The position numbers and the translations under genes are program-made. A stretch of DNA of 64,000 nucleotides from Nocardioides panzhihuensis (lineage in GTDB: Bacteria; Actinomycetota; Actinomycetes; Propionibacteriales; Nocardioidaceae): the NCBI RefSeq assembly GCF_013408335.1, contig NZ_JACBZR010000001.1, forward strand, positions 1,798,001-1,862,000, written 5' to 3'. A model generated the notes under the pieces. It was not told the DNA's origin and made no database searches. It saw nothing but the letters and a program-made list of their open reading frames with translations. Shown piece after piece: positions 35,663 to 44,649 of this stretch; position 1 is the stretch's first letter; the number at the start of each line of letters is the position of its first letter.

Positions 35663-35872
35663 ATGACGGACGGTGCATGGGACGTGACCTGGATCTGGGT
35701 GGTTCTCGGGCTCGCGGCCGTGTGGGCTGTGGTCGTCCTCGTCTGTCGCGCGATCATCGGCTCGCGCACCCGAGACGCTGGCCATGATCTGCGGGGCACG
35801 CTCGACCACAGGTTCGCAAGCGGCGAGCTTGACCTTGATCCGGACTTCAGCGACGAAGAGCGGCTTTCATGA
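35663..35872 (+). CDS. Small membrane protein with SHOCT-like tail (69 aa)
   Basis: The ATG at 35663 follows CTGGAG. One helix (WIWVVLGLAAVWAVVVLVCRAII) is followed by a short soluble tail (LRGTLDHRFASGELDLDPDF) reminiscent of SHOCT motifs. The stop overlaps the ATG of the multicopper oxidase (ATGA). Small proteins of this plan often precede copper oxidases in actinomycetes; role unknown. Confidence 0.75.
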   Translation: MTDGAWDVTWIWVVLGLAAVWAVVVLVCRAIIGSRTRDAGHDLRGTLDHRFASGELDLDPDFSDEERLS

Positions 35873-37392
35873 GGCTCTCGCGCCGTTCGCTCCTGCTCGG
35901 CGCTGCGGGCAGCGCCAGCAGCGGCCTGCTCGCCGCCTGCTCGGGCAACCCCGCGATGCAGCCGTCGGGCCTCGCTCTGCCCACCCAGTCACCGATGACT
36001 CAGCCTGCGGGGAAACGGGTGGTTGAGCGCACCTTGACACCGCGGGCCACGACGATCGACCTCGGTGGCACGACCATGAACACATGGGCGTACGGCGACA
36101 CGGTCCCTGGGCCGCTGGTCCGGGCGACCGCGGGAGACCTGGTGCGGATCACCGTTGACAACCAGCTCCCGACCGACACCAGCATCCACTGGCACGGCAT
36201 CGCGCTACGCAACGCTGCCGACGGTGTGCCCGGCCTCACCCAAGATCCGATCACGCCGCAGTCGCGATTCGTCTACGAGTTTGTCGCCCCCGATCCGGGG
36301 ACGTACTTCTACCATCCACACGTCGGGGTACAGCTCGACCGCGGTCTGTATGCCCCGATCGTGATCGACGACCCCGCCGAACCGGGCGACTACGACGACG
36401 AGTGGATCGTCATTCTCGACGACTGGATCGACGGCACCGGCACGACTCCCGACGACGTCCTCGCCGGCTTGGTCGCCACCAGTTCCGGTTCTGCCGGTCC
36501 CATGGGTGGAATGGATGGCATGGACATGGGGTCCGGTTCCTCGATGCCTGGGATGGACGGTATGGACGGTATGGACGGAATGTCGATGGGGTCTCCGGAG
36601 TCACCTTTCGGCGACGCCGGTGACGTCGACTACCCCCACTACCTGATCAACGGACGAGTCGGCTCGAGCCCGGACGTCCTGCGCGCCAAGCCCGGTCAGC
36701 GGGTGCGGCTGAGGTTCATCAACGCCGCAGCCGACACGATCTTCGCCGTCGCCGTCGGCGACCACACGTTGTCACTCACCCACACGGATGGCTTCCCCGT
36801 CCGACCGCAACAAGCCGGTGCGTTCTATATCGGCATGGGGGAGAGGTACGACGCGGTCGTCACCCTCAGGGAGGGTGTCTTCCCGCTCATCGCGAAGCCC
36901 ATCGGTAAGACCGGGCAGGGATTCGCGCTCATCCGCACGGCCACTGGTGCGGCCCCTACACCAGGCGATGCTGTCGCCGAACTCAACGGTGCGATCCTGA
37001 TCGGCTCCGACCTGACCCCGGAAGAATCGGCACGCCTACCAGAACGAGACATCGAGCAAGAGCTCACCTTGACCCTGACCGGGCAGATGAGCCCATACGC
37101 CTGGGCGGTCAACGGAGCCGCGTACCCCGAGAACCAGCCGCTGACGATCCAGCCAGGCAAACGTATCCAGGTCCAACTTTCGAACATGACGATGATGACG
37201 CACCCGATGCACTTGCACGGCCACACCTTCGCGCTGCCAAACGGGCTACGCAAAGACACCGTTCTGCTCAAGCCGATGCAGAAACTAAACATCCAGTTCC
37301 AAGCCGACAACCCCGGCAACTGGATGGCGCACTGCCACAACATCTACCACGCCGAGGCCGGAATGATGGCCGCGCTCGTGTACCAGTCCTAG
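35869..37392 (+). CDS. Tat-exported multicopper oxidase (507 aa)
   Basis: Signal with twin arginines (SRRSLLLGAAG) and a lipobox cysteine (LLAAC) gives a Tat-exported lipoprotein. Copper ligands are all present: HWHG near residue 107, YHPH near 146, HPMHLHGH near 445 and HCHNIYHAEAGM near 488. A Met-rich insert (GGMDGMDMG...MPGMDGMDG, about 209-240) resembles the Met-rich loop of CueO that captures Cu(I). The enzyme probably oxidises Cu(I) to less toxic Cu(II) at the cell surface, reducing oxygen. It is coupled to the small protein before it. Confidence 0.93.
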   Translation: MRLSRRSLLLGAAGSASSGLLAACSGNPAMQPSGLALPTQSPMTQPAGKRVVERTLTPRATTIDLGGTTMNTWAYGDTVPGPLVRATAGDLVRITVDNQLPTDTSIHWHGIALRNAADGVPGLTQDPITPQSRFVYEFVAPDPGTYFYHPHVGVQLDRGLYAPIVIDDPAEPGDYDDEWIVILDDWIDGTGTTPDDVLAGLVATSSGSAGPMGGMDGMDMGSGSSMPGMDGMDGMDGMSMGSPESPFGDAGDVDYPHYLINGRVGSSPDVLRAKPGQRVRLRFINAAADTIFAVAVGDHTLSLTHTDGFPVRPQQAGAFYIGMGERYDAVVTLREGVFPLIAKPIGKTGQGFALIRTATGAAPTPGDAVAELNGAILIGSDLTPEESARLPERDIEQELTLTLTGQMSPYAWAVNGAAYPENQPLTIQPGKRIQVQLSNMTMMTHPMHLHGHTFALPNGLRKDTVLLKPMQKLNIQFQADNPGNWMAHCHNIYHAEAGMMAALVYQS

Positions 37393-37423
37393 AACCAACG
37401 CCAACCAGGGAAAGAGACCAACC

Positions 37424-38026
37424 TTGCGTACTAAACCACTCGCAGCCGCAGCCTTCGTGGTCATCGGCGGCCTTACCCTGGCCGCGTGCGGCGACAGCGA
37501 CAATTCGATGCCAGGCATGTCGGGCATGGATTCCTCGACGCCCGCCGAGCCAACCGATTCGAGCCTCAGCATCAACGATGCCGACGTGTCGTTCGCGACC
37601 GAGATGATTCCCCATCACCGTCAGGCGGTTGAGATGGCCGGGCTGGCAAAGTCCCGGGCGAAGAACCCCGAGGTCAGGGAGCTCGCCGCGGAGATTAAGG
37701 GTGCGCAGGATCCTGAGATCCAGACGATGTCGGAATGGCTGACGTCCTGGGGCGAGCCGGTGCCCGAGGACATGACTGGCATGGACATGTCTTCGTCGAT
37801 GCCCGGCATGATGAGCAGCGACGACATGGACAAGTTGGCGAACGCCACCGGTAACGAGTTCGACCAGATGTTCCTCACGATGATGATCGAGCATCACGAG
37901 GGGGCCATCGAGATGGCCAAGTCCGAGCAGGCCAACGGCTCCTACCCCGACGCGGTCGCCTTGGCCAAGCAGATCGAGGCCGCTCAGACCAACGAGATCA
38001 CCACGATGAAGGGGCTGTTGGGCTGA
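37424..38026 (+). CDS. DUF305 copper-associated lipoprotein (200 aa)
   Basis: It starts at a TTG (37424) after AGGGAAAGAG. A lipobox (TLAACG) precedes a Met-rich segment (NSMPGMSGM) and two DUF305 repeats with EMIPHHRQAVEMAGLA and MIEHHEGAIEMAKSE, separated by another Met/Asp-rich linker. It is a paralogue of the anchored protein at 16302. Placement after the multicopper oxidase suggests it holds copper for, or receives it from, that enzyme. The stop shares a base with the next start (TGATG). Confidence 0.9.
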   Translation: MRTKPLAAAAFVVIGGLTLAACGDSDNSMPGMSGMDSSTPAEPTDSSLSINDADVSFATEMIPHHRQAVEMAGLAKSRAKNPEVRELAAEIKGAQDPEIQTMSEWLTSWGEPVPEDMTGMDMSSSMPGMMSSDDMDKLANATGNEFDQMFLTMMIEHHEGAIEMAKSEQANGSYPDAVALAKQIEAAQTNEITTMKGLLG

Positions 38027-38616
38027 TGCCGGTGATGTCCGCCATCGAAGGCGCGTTCTGTCGTAGTGATCCGTGGCGGTACCTCGCCAGACGTTGGGTC
38101 CTACCTTGGGCGCTCAACGGCCTCGAGCTTCGCGGCGATGTCCTGGAGATCGGTGGTGGTAGCGGTGCCATGGCCGACGGGGTCGCCCGCAGGTTCCCCG
38201 GCGTCCGGCTCATCGTCACAGACGTGGACGACGCCATGGTGAGCGCCGCCAGCCGCCGGCTCCAGGATCGCTCCAACGTCAAGGTCGAACAAGCCGACGT
38301 CACATCGTTGCCGTACGCCACCGGATCGTTCGACATTGTGACGACCTACTTGATGTTGCATCACGTCGTCGACTGGACCGATGCGCTTCACGAGGCCGCC
38401 CGCGTGCTTCGCCCCGGCGGGATCCTCATCGGCTACGACCTCACAGACACCAACCTGGCTCGGCTGACACACCGGCTCGACGGCTCACCACACCGCATGA
38501 TCGCCCACGACGAGTTGGCGGAGGGCCTAGCTGAAGCCGGATTCAGTGACATCGACGTTGTGCTGTCTGCACGCCGCCATCTCATGCGGTTCCGCGCGAC
38601 GACGAACGGGCGATGA
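38026..38616 (+). CDS. Class I SAM-dependent methyltransferase (196 aa)
   Basis: Motif I is VLEIGGGSGAMADGVA, then an acidic strand-2 end (IVTDVDDAM), TYLMLHHVVDW and LRPGGILIGYDL. This is a compact UbiE/COQ5-like fold. The first ATG (38026) overlaps the DUF305 stop; ATG 38035 is an alternative. The enzyme is similar in plan to the one at 11685, so each metal island has such a methyltransferase. The substrate is unknown. Confidence 0.83.
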   Translation: MPVMSAIEGAFCRSDPWRYLARRWVLPWALNGLELRGDVLEIGGGSGAMADGVARRFPGVRLIVTDVDDAMVSAASRRLQDRSNVKVEQADVTSLPYATGSFDIVTTYLMLHHVVDWTDALHEAARVLRPGGILIGYDLTDTNLARLTHRLDGSPHRMIAHDELAEGLAEAGFSDIDVVLSARRHLMRFRATTNGR

Positions 38617-38619
38617 TCG

Positions 38620-38778
38620 GTGCCCCTCGAACTGGCCTGTGATGCCTGCGACGTCGTTCTCGCCGCCGACACGGACGATGAGTTGGCCGAGCTCGCGACC
38701 AGACATGCTCAGAGCATCCATGGGAGCACCCCGACGTGGGATCACGTTCTCGCGCGCATCTACCTGCAAAACGAATGA
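38620..38778 (+). CDS. DUF1059-like small protein (52 aa)
   Basis: A short frame from the GTG at 38620 encodes a compact protein with a CxxC near the N-terminus (LACDACDVVLAADTDDEL) and ATRHAQSIHG, the Cys/Cys/His/His plan of DUF1059-like proteins, which probably bind zinc. It starts three bases after the methyltransferase stop codon. Function unknown; coding is supported by the family-like pattern rather than length. Confidence 0.6.
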   Translation: MPLELACDACDVVLAADTDDELAELATRHAQSIHGSTPTWDHVLARIYLQNE

Positions 38779-38853
38779 ACGACCGTGGCGCCCGATCCGG
38801 AGTGTCCGACTACGTTGACGATCTACGCTGATGAGTATTGGAGGAGTTCAGAC

Positions 38854-39309
38854 ATGCTGCTGGCACGCCGACTGGCGATCGGTGGGGTCGCCGCGATTGC
38901 AACCGCGCTCGTGGTCGGGATCCCGACAGGGATCATCCAGACGCCCTGGTATCAGCGCATGACCCCAGTCCTCTGGTGGAACTATCCGGTCTGGGCGGCT
39001 TCGGCGCTCCTTACGGGTGCGCTCGTTGCAACCTACGTCCGCGATCCGGCGCTTCCCGTTCCTGCTACCCAGGGAGGCAAGACCTTCTTGGGCAGCGTGC
39101 TCTCGTTGTTCGCGGTGGGATGTCCCGTCTGCAACAAGCTCGTCGTCATGGCCATCGGGGTCAGCGGGGCTCTCAACTGGTTCGCCCCTATCCAGCCGCT
39201 TCTGGCGATCGGATCGCTCGGTCTTCTTGTTTATGCCCTATGGGCGCGACGGCGCGCCGCCCTTGCATGCCGAGTCGGCCCACAACCGACCGCGTCTAAT
39301 GCTCGTTGA
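38854..39309 (+). CDS. Membrane protein with CPVC motif (151 aa)
   Basis: GGAGGAG lies 8 bases before the ATG at 38854, which decides the start over a longer frame. Four helices are present. The segment FAVGCPVCNKLVVMAIGVSGAL places a CxxC in or at the edge of the third helix, recalling redox or metal-transfer proteins, but no family can be named. It is the last gene of the copper island on this side, and the transfer operon converges on it 23 bases later. Confidence 0.75.
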   Translation: MLLARRLAIGGVAAIATALVVGIPTGIIQTPWYQRMTPVLWWNYPVWAASALLTGALVATYVRDPALPVPATQGGKTFLGSVLSLFAVGCPVCNKLVVMAIGVSGALNWFAPIQPLLAIGSLGLLVYALWARRRAALACRVGPQPTASNAR

Positions 39310-39332
39310 AGTGGACCGCTGTGGGCTGGCGA

Positions 39333-41042
39333 TTAACGGAGCCATCGGGGTGGGCCGGCGCGATCGGTCCAGCGCCGGAGTTCGGTGACGATCGGGGGTG
39401 TGCTGCGGAGCAGGACAAGGCCCTTGCCAAAGGGCAGCGTTCGGATCGTTTCTGGGGGCATGACCGGGAGGCGGCGCACGGATCGTTGGAGCGAGCGGGA
39501 GCCGTGGTCGCCGACGATGAGGGTGTCGGTGTGTTCGTCGCGTTCGCCGATGAGGGCGGAAAGGTCTTGGAGGTCTTTGGTGGCGGAGGCGCCGCCGAGG
39601 ATGACCTTGACGATGGCGGCGTCCCAGATGGCGTTGGCGGCGTGGTCGCCCCATTTGTCGCGTGCCTGGGCGAGGGATTGGAGGACGGGCATGGTGGTGA
39701 TGCCGGTGCCGCCGCCTTCGGCCATGAGCACGGGCATGGAGGGCAAGGGGGAGAGGTTGCCGATCTCATCGAGGGCGAGCAGGAGGGGTGGGTCGAGCCG
39801 GGCGCCGGGGGCGGCTGCGGCGAGATGGCGGGCGGTTTCGACGAGGTCTTCGATGAACGCGGCGACCAGGGGCCAGGCGGCTCCGGCTCCGGCGCCGGTG
39901 GCGAGTAGGTAGAGGGTGCCGTTGTCGGTGAGGAACTCGGTGGGGTCGAAGGCTTCACCGTTTCGTGGGGTGACTGTGTCGAGAACGCGAGGGTCGGCGA
40001 GGGAGGAGAGTGCAAGGGAGACGCCCATCCAGATCGAGTCGCGGGTGCGTGGGTCGGCGCTGATCATGGCCTCGAGCGAGTCGCCCCACCCATCCGCGGC
40101 TCCGGTGGAGCTGCGCAGGATCGCGACGGCGTCGTTGGCGAGCGAGGGGTTGAGAGTCCAGGCGTAGAGGTCGGCTGCCGTGCGTTGGTCGAGGGCGGCG
40201 GCGTGGAGGAGGGCTTGGAGGGCGGTGCGGGTTTTGCCTTCCCAGAACCCGCCGCTTTCGACGCCGCCGGAGGAGAGGCCCGTAGCGGAGGCCAGCCCGG
40301 TGGCGCGGATCATCGCGGTGAGGGGGTCCTCGCAACCGCGTACGGGAGACCAGCGCAACCCCGAGGGGGTGCCCTCGGCCAGGCGCTGGGGGTCGAAGAC
40401 CGCGACTGGTCCGCGTTCGGCACGGTGATCGATGGTGGCATTGAGGTTGTCTGGTCGGGTGGAGGTGGTTACCACGGGGCCGGGGGCGTCGAGGATCGCG
40501 TTGATGACGAGGTGGAGTCCTTTGCCCGAGCGAGGTGGACCGAGGATCAGCATCGAGTCCTCGGCGGAGCTCCACACCTGGTGGTTCCGGGACCTGCCGA
40601 GCAGGTAGCCGACATCCTCGGGCCGTGGCTCCGCGAGGCTGGGCCGAAGATTCGCGGCTCGTCGGAGGAGAGCTCGACGGGACGCCGCGGCGCGTACGTC
40701 CCGGCTGGTCGCGATGCCCGCGAGACGCCGCGGGTCACGGGCGGTCCGGTGGTGGGTAAGTCCGATCAGGCGCCACGCGAACCAGGCCAGGACACCGAGG
40801 ACCGCGACGATGGCGGTGGCGATCAGCCAGTACGCGACGGGCTGCTGCCCGGCGGGAAACAACGGATCATTCAGCACGTCGAGGCCGGTGGCCAGGCCCT
40901 TTCCACGTACCCGCGCGCCGGTGAGGTGACTGGTCACCTCTGCCGCCATCCAGAGGATCGCGAAGAGGCCCGCCAGCGCGGCGATGAGGCCGAGTCCCAG
41001 GTTGACCAACGCGTCATCGATGGGCCGGGCGTTCGGGTTCAT
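39333..41042 (-). CDS. VirD4/TraG-type conjugative coupling ATPase (569 aa)
   Basis: Two N-terminal helices (about 13-36 and 70-94) precede a cytosolic ATPase with Walker A GPPRSGKG at 168-175 and Walker B LLLALDEIGNL. These proteins bring the relaxase-DNA complex to the type IV secretion channel. Its start overlaps the upstream gene by four bases. It is the last gene of the leftward transfer operon. Confidence 0.93.
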   Translation of the reverse strand: MNPNARPIDDALVNLGLGLIAALAGLFAILWMAAEVTSHLTGARVRGKGLATGLDVLNDPLFPAGQQPVAYWLIATAIVAVLGVLAWFAWRLIGLTHHRTARDPRRLAGIATSRDVRAAASRRALLRRAANLRPSLAEPRPEDVGYLLGRSRNHQVWSSAEDSMLILGPPRSGKGLHLVINAILDAPGPVVTTSTRPDNLNATIDHRAERGPVAVFDPQRLAEGTPSGLRWSPVRGCEDPLTAMIRATGLASATGLSSGGVESGGFWEGKTRTALQALLHAAALDQRTAADLYAWTLNPSLANDAVAILRSSTGAADGWGDSLEAMISADPRTRDSIWMGVSLALSSLADPRVLDTVTPRNGEAFDPTEFLTDNGTLYLLATGAGAGAAWPLVAAFIEDLVETARHLAAAAPGARLDPPLLLALDEIGNLSPLPSMPVLMAEGGGTGITTMPVLQSLAQARDKWGDHAANAIWDAAIVKVILGGASATKDLQDLSALIGERDEHTDTLIVGDHGSRSLQRSVRRLPVMPPETIRTLPFGKGLVLLRSTPPIVTELRRWTDRAGPPRWLR

Positions 41043-41494
41043 CGGTCGGCTCCGAGGAAGGTAAGGGTGCCTGAGGAACGGCCCAGCAGCATCACGGTGC
41101 CGCCGCGGCGGGCGAGCACGGCCGCCGGTAGACGTACGTGGGTCGTTCCGTCGTCGGAGGCGGGGTGTTCGCTGATGATCACCGCGACGGCGACTGGCTC
41201 GCCCGGCAGGAACCCTGACGCGTACGTATCAGGCTCGTCGCTCGTCGAGCCGGATGCCTCCGTCACGTCGTCGGGGCCGAGCACGTCGCTGTAGATGCTG
41301 CCGTCTGCCTCGATGATCTCGACCCGGACGGCGCCGAGATCCGTGCGAACGGCGTCGAGGACGCCGCGTACGGACTCGCGGCCTGCCAGTTGAGGGCCGC
41401 CAGGGGGTGTGTAGGTGTCGCCGTTGAGCGTGAAGGACGGAGCACCAGCCTCATTGATGTGGATTCGCAGGTGAGGGTGACGCCAGGAGGTCAT
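41039..41494 (-). CDS. Conserved-type hypothetical protein of the transfer operon (151 aa)
   Basis: No helix or signal is visible. The N-terminal half (LRIHINEAGAPSFTLNGDTYTPP, trimmed here) and the middle DAVRTDLGAVRVEIIEADGS are beta-rich; the rest is acidic and then a hydrophobic beta segment. I do not recognise a family. It overlaps both neighbours by four bases (ardC-type upstream, coupling protein downstream), so it is an integral member of the operon, perhaps an adaptor. Confidence 0.7.
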   Translation of the reverse strand: MTSWRHPHLRIHINEAGAPSFTLNGDTYTPPGGPQLAGRESVRGVLDAVRTDLGAVRVEIIEADGSIYSDVLGPDDVTEASGSTSDEPDTYASGFLPGEPVAVAVIISEHPASDDGTTHVRLPAAVLARRGGTVMLLGRSSGTLTFLGADR

Positions 41495-42561
41495 AGCCCG
41501 ATCGCCTCACTCGGCTTCACGTGCTGCACGGTGCGTTCGGCCTGCGGTGCTTTGGCGGTCGGCACGCGAGGTTCGAGTCCGGGCGGTGCCCCGGTAGCGG
41601 TCTGGTGTGTGTCGAGTCGGTCGAGGATCCCGAGCGCTGCACGGCGTACCCGCTCGGCAGTGGCTTGGACGACCTCGACAGGGTTCGTCTCGGGCACGGT
41701 GTTCGCCCAGGTCGTGACGTAGGGGACGGTGTAGGCGGAGGTGTCCATGCTGTGCGCGGCACCGACCATGAGCGCGACACTTTCGGCCTCGACCTCGGCA
41801 ATCCCGCGATGGAACGGTGCATCCGGGCTATCGGGATCGGTCAGCAGAACATGCCCGAGCTCGTGGCACAGCGACTTGACCTGGGCACTGTCGTCCATGT
41901 CGATGCGGACTGAGACCTCCCGGGTCTGGAAGTCGGTCAGCCCGTTGGCGCCGCCGATCGCCGTGGCGTTCGAGACCAGTCGCAGTTCGTATCCCTCCTC
42001 GGTGATGAGGTCTGCCAACCCATCCCAGAGCCCTTCGGGTGCCTCGCCTTTCAGAATCTGCGGTGCGGGAGTAGTCGGCAGATCGTCTCCTTCGGTCAAG
42101 GAGATGTCCCAGACGTACGCCAAGCGGACCCCGGTCATCCGGGTCCGGACTGTCTCGCCCGGCTGTGCCTTCTCGTTGGTTGCCAGGCGCCGCCACGACG
42201 ACGGGTCGGACGGAGTGGACGTGGCGAACCGTGCCGTCTTCGGCGAGAGGATCTGGTAGCCGGCCTCTCCTTTGCGAACCTGACGACCGAGGGTGAGCCA
42301 TTGCTTGTAGCCTGCGACGTAGGTCGGGAACGGGGTCGGAACGCGACCCTGCTCGTATGCCTCGGCATGCTGGACCGCGATGAGCATCGAGTTCCGAAAG
42401 CTGCGGCTCCGAAACTTTGCCGAGAACTCCAGCGCGCGGCGCCAGTCGTCGCCGGTCACCAGTTGCTCTACCGCGGTCGTCAGCCGTTGCTGGACCGCTT
42501 CCAACTTCGCTTCGCGCTCGGCTTGCTTGCGTGCCTGTCGCTCGGTGAGTGTCGTCGACAT
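41491..42561 (-). CDS. ArdC-like antirestriction / zinc metallopeptidase-fold protein (356 aa)
   Basis: The ATG at 42561 begins a family-like N-terminus (LTERQARKQAEREAKLEA) followed by the ArdC ssDNA-binding region (ALEFSAKFRSRSFRNSMLI...YKQWLTLGRQVRKGE). HELGH at 233-237, with downstream Glu residues in AEVEAESVALM, forms a zinc site. ArdC proteins protect incoming DNA from host restriction during conjugation; the peptidase site is of unclear use. It overlaps the downstream hypothetical by four bases. The long frame upstream of the ATG lacks similarity and is ignored. Confidence 0.88.
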   Translation of the reverse strand: MSTTLTERQARKQAEREAKLEAVQQRLTTAVEQLVTGDDWRRALEFSAKFRSRSFRNSMLIAVQHAEAYEQGRVPTPFPTYVAGYKQWLTLGRQVRKGEAGYQILSPKTARFATSTPSDPSSWRRLATNEKAQPGETVRTRMTGVRLAYVWDISLTEGDDLPTTPAPQILKGEAPEGLWDGLADLITEEGYELRLVSNATAIGGANGLTDFQTREVSVRIDMDDSAQVKSLCHELGHVLLTDPDSPDAPFHRGIAEVEAESVALMVGAAHSMDTSAYTVPYVTTWANTVPETNPVEVVQATAERVRRAALGILDRLDTHQTATGAPPGLEPRVPTAKAPQAERTVQHVKPSEAIGL

Positions 42562-42971
42562 CGTCGCCTCCAGCTGTCGTGTCGAACAGCAGGTGCTCCC
42601 GCGGGTCCGCGTCAGCGGGTTCGATGCCTTACCGGCACCGAAGAACGCATCTACAACATCGACCTGGAACGGCAGCCTGCGCCTGACGCCCTCGAAACCG
42701 GGGACGTCTGAGTGGGAAGGACCTGCGCATGCTGCGCGCACGTCAGGCACGTTCGAGTTGGTGACACGCGTATCCGAACCAGCGTGAGGCGGCATGGTCG
42801 GTCTTGTACTGTGGGGACAGGCAAGGAGTTCGGGAAAGCACCTGAACCACCACCGTCGGTCTCGCGGCACGGGGCGTTGGATTGCGCCTGCGCTACCGCC
42901 GCCTTCTCGTTTCGTTACTTCAGGCTGTCGCGCACACTGTGTGTGCGATGGCCGCAAGGGAGCCACCTGTA
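42562..42971. promoter_or_regulatory. Divergent intergenic region with a dyad at 42931-42947
   Basis: About 410 bases separate the ardC-like gene from the plus-strand gene at 42972. No gene is seen. CGCACAC-TGT-GTGTGCG (42931-42947) is a perfect 7-base dyad 25 bases before the plus-strand start and could be an operator of that gene. Confidence 0.45.
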
Positions 42972-43964
42972 ATGACCATCTATTCGCACCATGCCCACCG
43001 CGGCAAGGTCCAGATCCTGGCGACGTTCCGTGGACGGTCCGGACTCGCGTCGTCGACCGTCACGAGCGTGGAGTCTGTCGCTCTCGCGGAGCCGATCGTG
43101 GACGCACTCAACCGGGTCTCCGCAAGCGCGACCACGCCAGTAAGCACCTGGGACACACGATTCGGACCTGCAGACGACTATCCGCGTGACCACCTCGATG
43201 TGCTGTCCAATCCGAAGGAACGCTCGCAGCTTCTCGACTGTGCCCACAGCCTCTGGTACGTCCTGGCAATGTGGCAGTTGCACGACGCCCTCGCCGATCT
43301 CGACCAGGAGTTGACGACGGTGCCACCGCCGGTGCGCACGGCCGTTGAGGCCGAGTTGGCGACCGAAGCAAAGTGGCTCCGGGTCGCCCTCGCGGAGGAG
43401 GAGGGAGCCGACGTGTCAGAGGAACCTGGCCAGCGCCTTTGGGAACGCGACGAGCCGTTCGTCTACACCGAGGATCTCGGGCTCAAGGAGCGCGACCGTG
43501 AGTATCTCGATCAGCACGACGACTACGACACCGACGCGGATCGCCAGGTCGCCGCTGACGATCTCCGCATGATGCTCGACGCCTACACGCGATGCTCACC
43601 GGACGCATTCGTATCCATCAGTCTGGAGGGCCTCGACTTCTTCATCGATCCGTTCGACGACGACTCCGGAAACCACGACTTCTATCTCGAGGTCGGGCCC
43701 AAGATGTCGGTGAACCCGCTTGGCCTGCCTGGGTGGGGAATCTCGATCGGCCGGTGGGAAGTCGATGAGGTCGATGACGACGGCGAGGCGATCGGAGCGA
43801 CGGGCTCGACGTTCCTCGATGCCTCGTTCTCGGACCGCCCACGAACCGCCGATCTCACCGCGCTGCTCGAAGCCAGCCACAGCCAGATCGCATCGTGGGC
43901 GACGGCTGCTATCGGAGACACACTCGACGGAACGACGCTCGTTGTGACCGCGCGCATGAGGTAG
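42972..43964 (+). CDS. Unknown acidic protein inserted in the transfer operon (330 aa)
   Basis: The ATG at 42972 follows AAGGGAG. The protein is strongly acidic with no signal or helix. Segments of note are WYVLAMWQLHDALADLDQEL (helical) and a C-terminal beta-rich part with SLEGLDFFIDPFDDDSGN and LPGWGISIGRWEVDEVDDDG. I do not recognise a family. It is on the strand opposite the transfer operon, has its own promoter region with a dyad, and looks like an accessory insertion, possibly a defence or immunity gene; that is a guess from position. Confidence 0.65.
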   Translation: MTIYSHHAHRGKVQILATFRGRSGLASSTVTSVESVALAEPIVDALNRVSASATTPVSTWDTRFGPADDYPRDHLDVLSNPKERSQLLDCAHSLWYVLAMWQLHDALADLDQELTTVPPPVRTAVEAELATEAKWLRVALAEEEGADVSEEPGQRLWERDEPFVYTEDLGLKERDREYLDQHDDYDTDADRQVAADDLRMMLDAYTRCSPDAFVSISLEGLDFFIDPFDDDSGNHDFYLEVGPKMSVNPLGLPGWGISIGRWEVDEVDDDGEAIGATGSTFLDASFSDRPRTADLTALLEASHSQIASWATAAIGDTLDGTTLVVTARMR

Positions 43965-44167
43965 AAGCAACTGGACCGGTCAGCGTCGCCAGATCGCGCG
44001 CGACGCTGACGGTGTCCAGTTCCGACAAACCCGTTGTAGATCGATTGGGTCGCTGGAACGCACGTCTTGCTCGACGATGGCTGTCTGATCGCCCGTACGC
44101 TGCTGCTACTCGACCGGCATGAGTAATGCGCTGTACATTCGTGGTCCGGTATTGCGACCTGCGGAAC

Positions 44168-44509
44168 CTACAGGACTGGCCCGCGGACTTCTTGTGGCCA
44201 GCCGCACCCCTCCGCGAGTCGGCCGGCCCAGTACTTGGCGGTCTCGACGTCGGGTACGTCGATGACGACGAAGCCGCCGATGTGCTCTTTGGTCTCGACG
44301 TAGGGGCCGTCGGTGACCACGGCGGTGCCGCTGGTGGCGTCGGCGCTGTGGACGGTGTGGCCGTCTGCCAGGCCACCGCCGAACACCCAGACGCCGGCGT
44401 CCATCATCTCGCGGCTGACGGCGCTGGACGGCTCCACTCTGCTCTGGAACCACTCTTCGGTGTGGTCGCCGCACCATGGGGCGTTGAAGTAGATGATGTA
44501 GTTCGCCAT
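44168..44509 (-). CDS. YCII-related (DGPF-type) protein (113 aa)
   Basis: MANYIIYFNAPWCGDH begins a compact ferredoxin-like fold. DGPYVETKEHIGGFVVIDV is the DGPF(A/V)ETKE signature of YCII-related proteins, some of which accompany ECF sigma factors. GAGGAG precedes the ATG. No catalytic role can be assigned. It lies alone between the unknown gene at 42972 and the VirB4-like gene, with about 200 bases on the left and 140 on the right showing no gene; it is probably cargo. Confidence 0.82.
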   Translation of the reverse strand: MANYIIYFNAPWCGDHTEEWFQSRVEPSSAVSREMMDAGVWVFGGGLADGHTVHSADATSGTAVVTDGPYVETKEHIGGFVVIDVPDVETAKYWAGRLAEGCGWPQEVRGPVL

Positions 44510-44649
44510 GTCGACTCCTCGAAGGGCAGGGCGGACTGGATGTCCGCTCTCTACTGTTCCACGAACGGGCGCGGCTAGATTCGACAGTCGGGCGACCTCA
44601 GTTTCGGGAACGGCACGTTGGTTGGAATGGCAGGTGCAGTCGTAACCAG

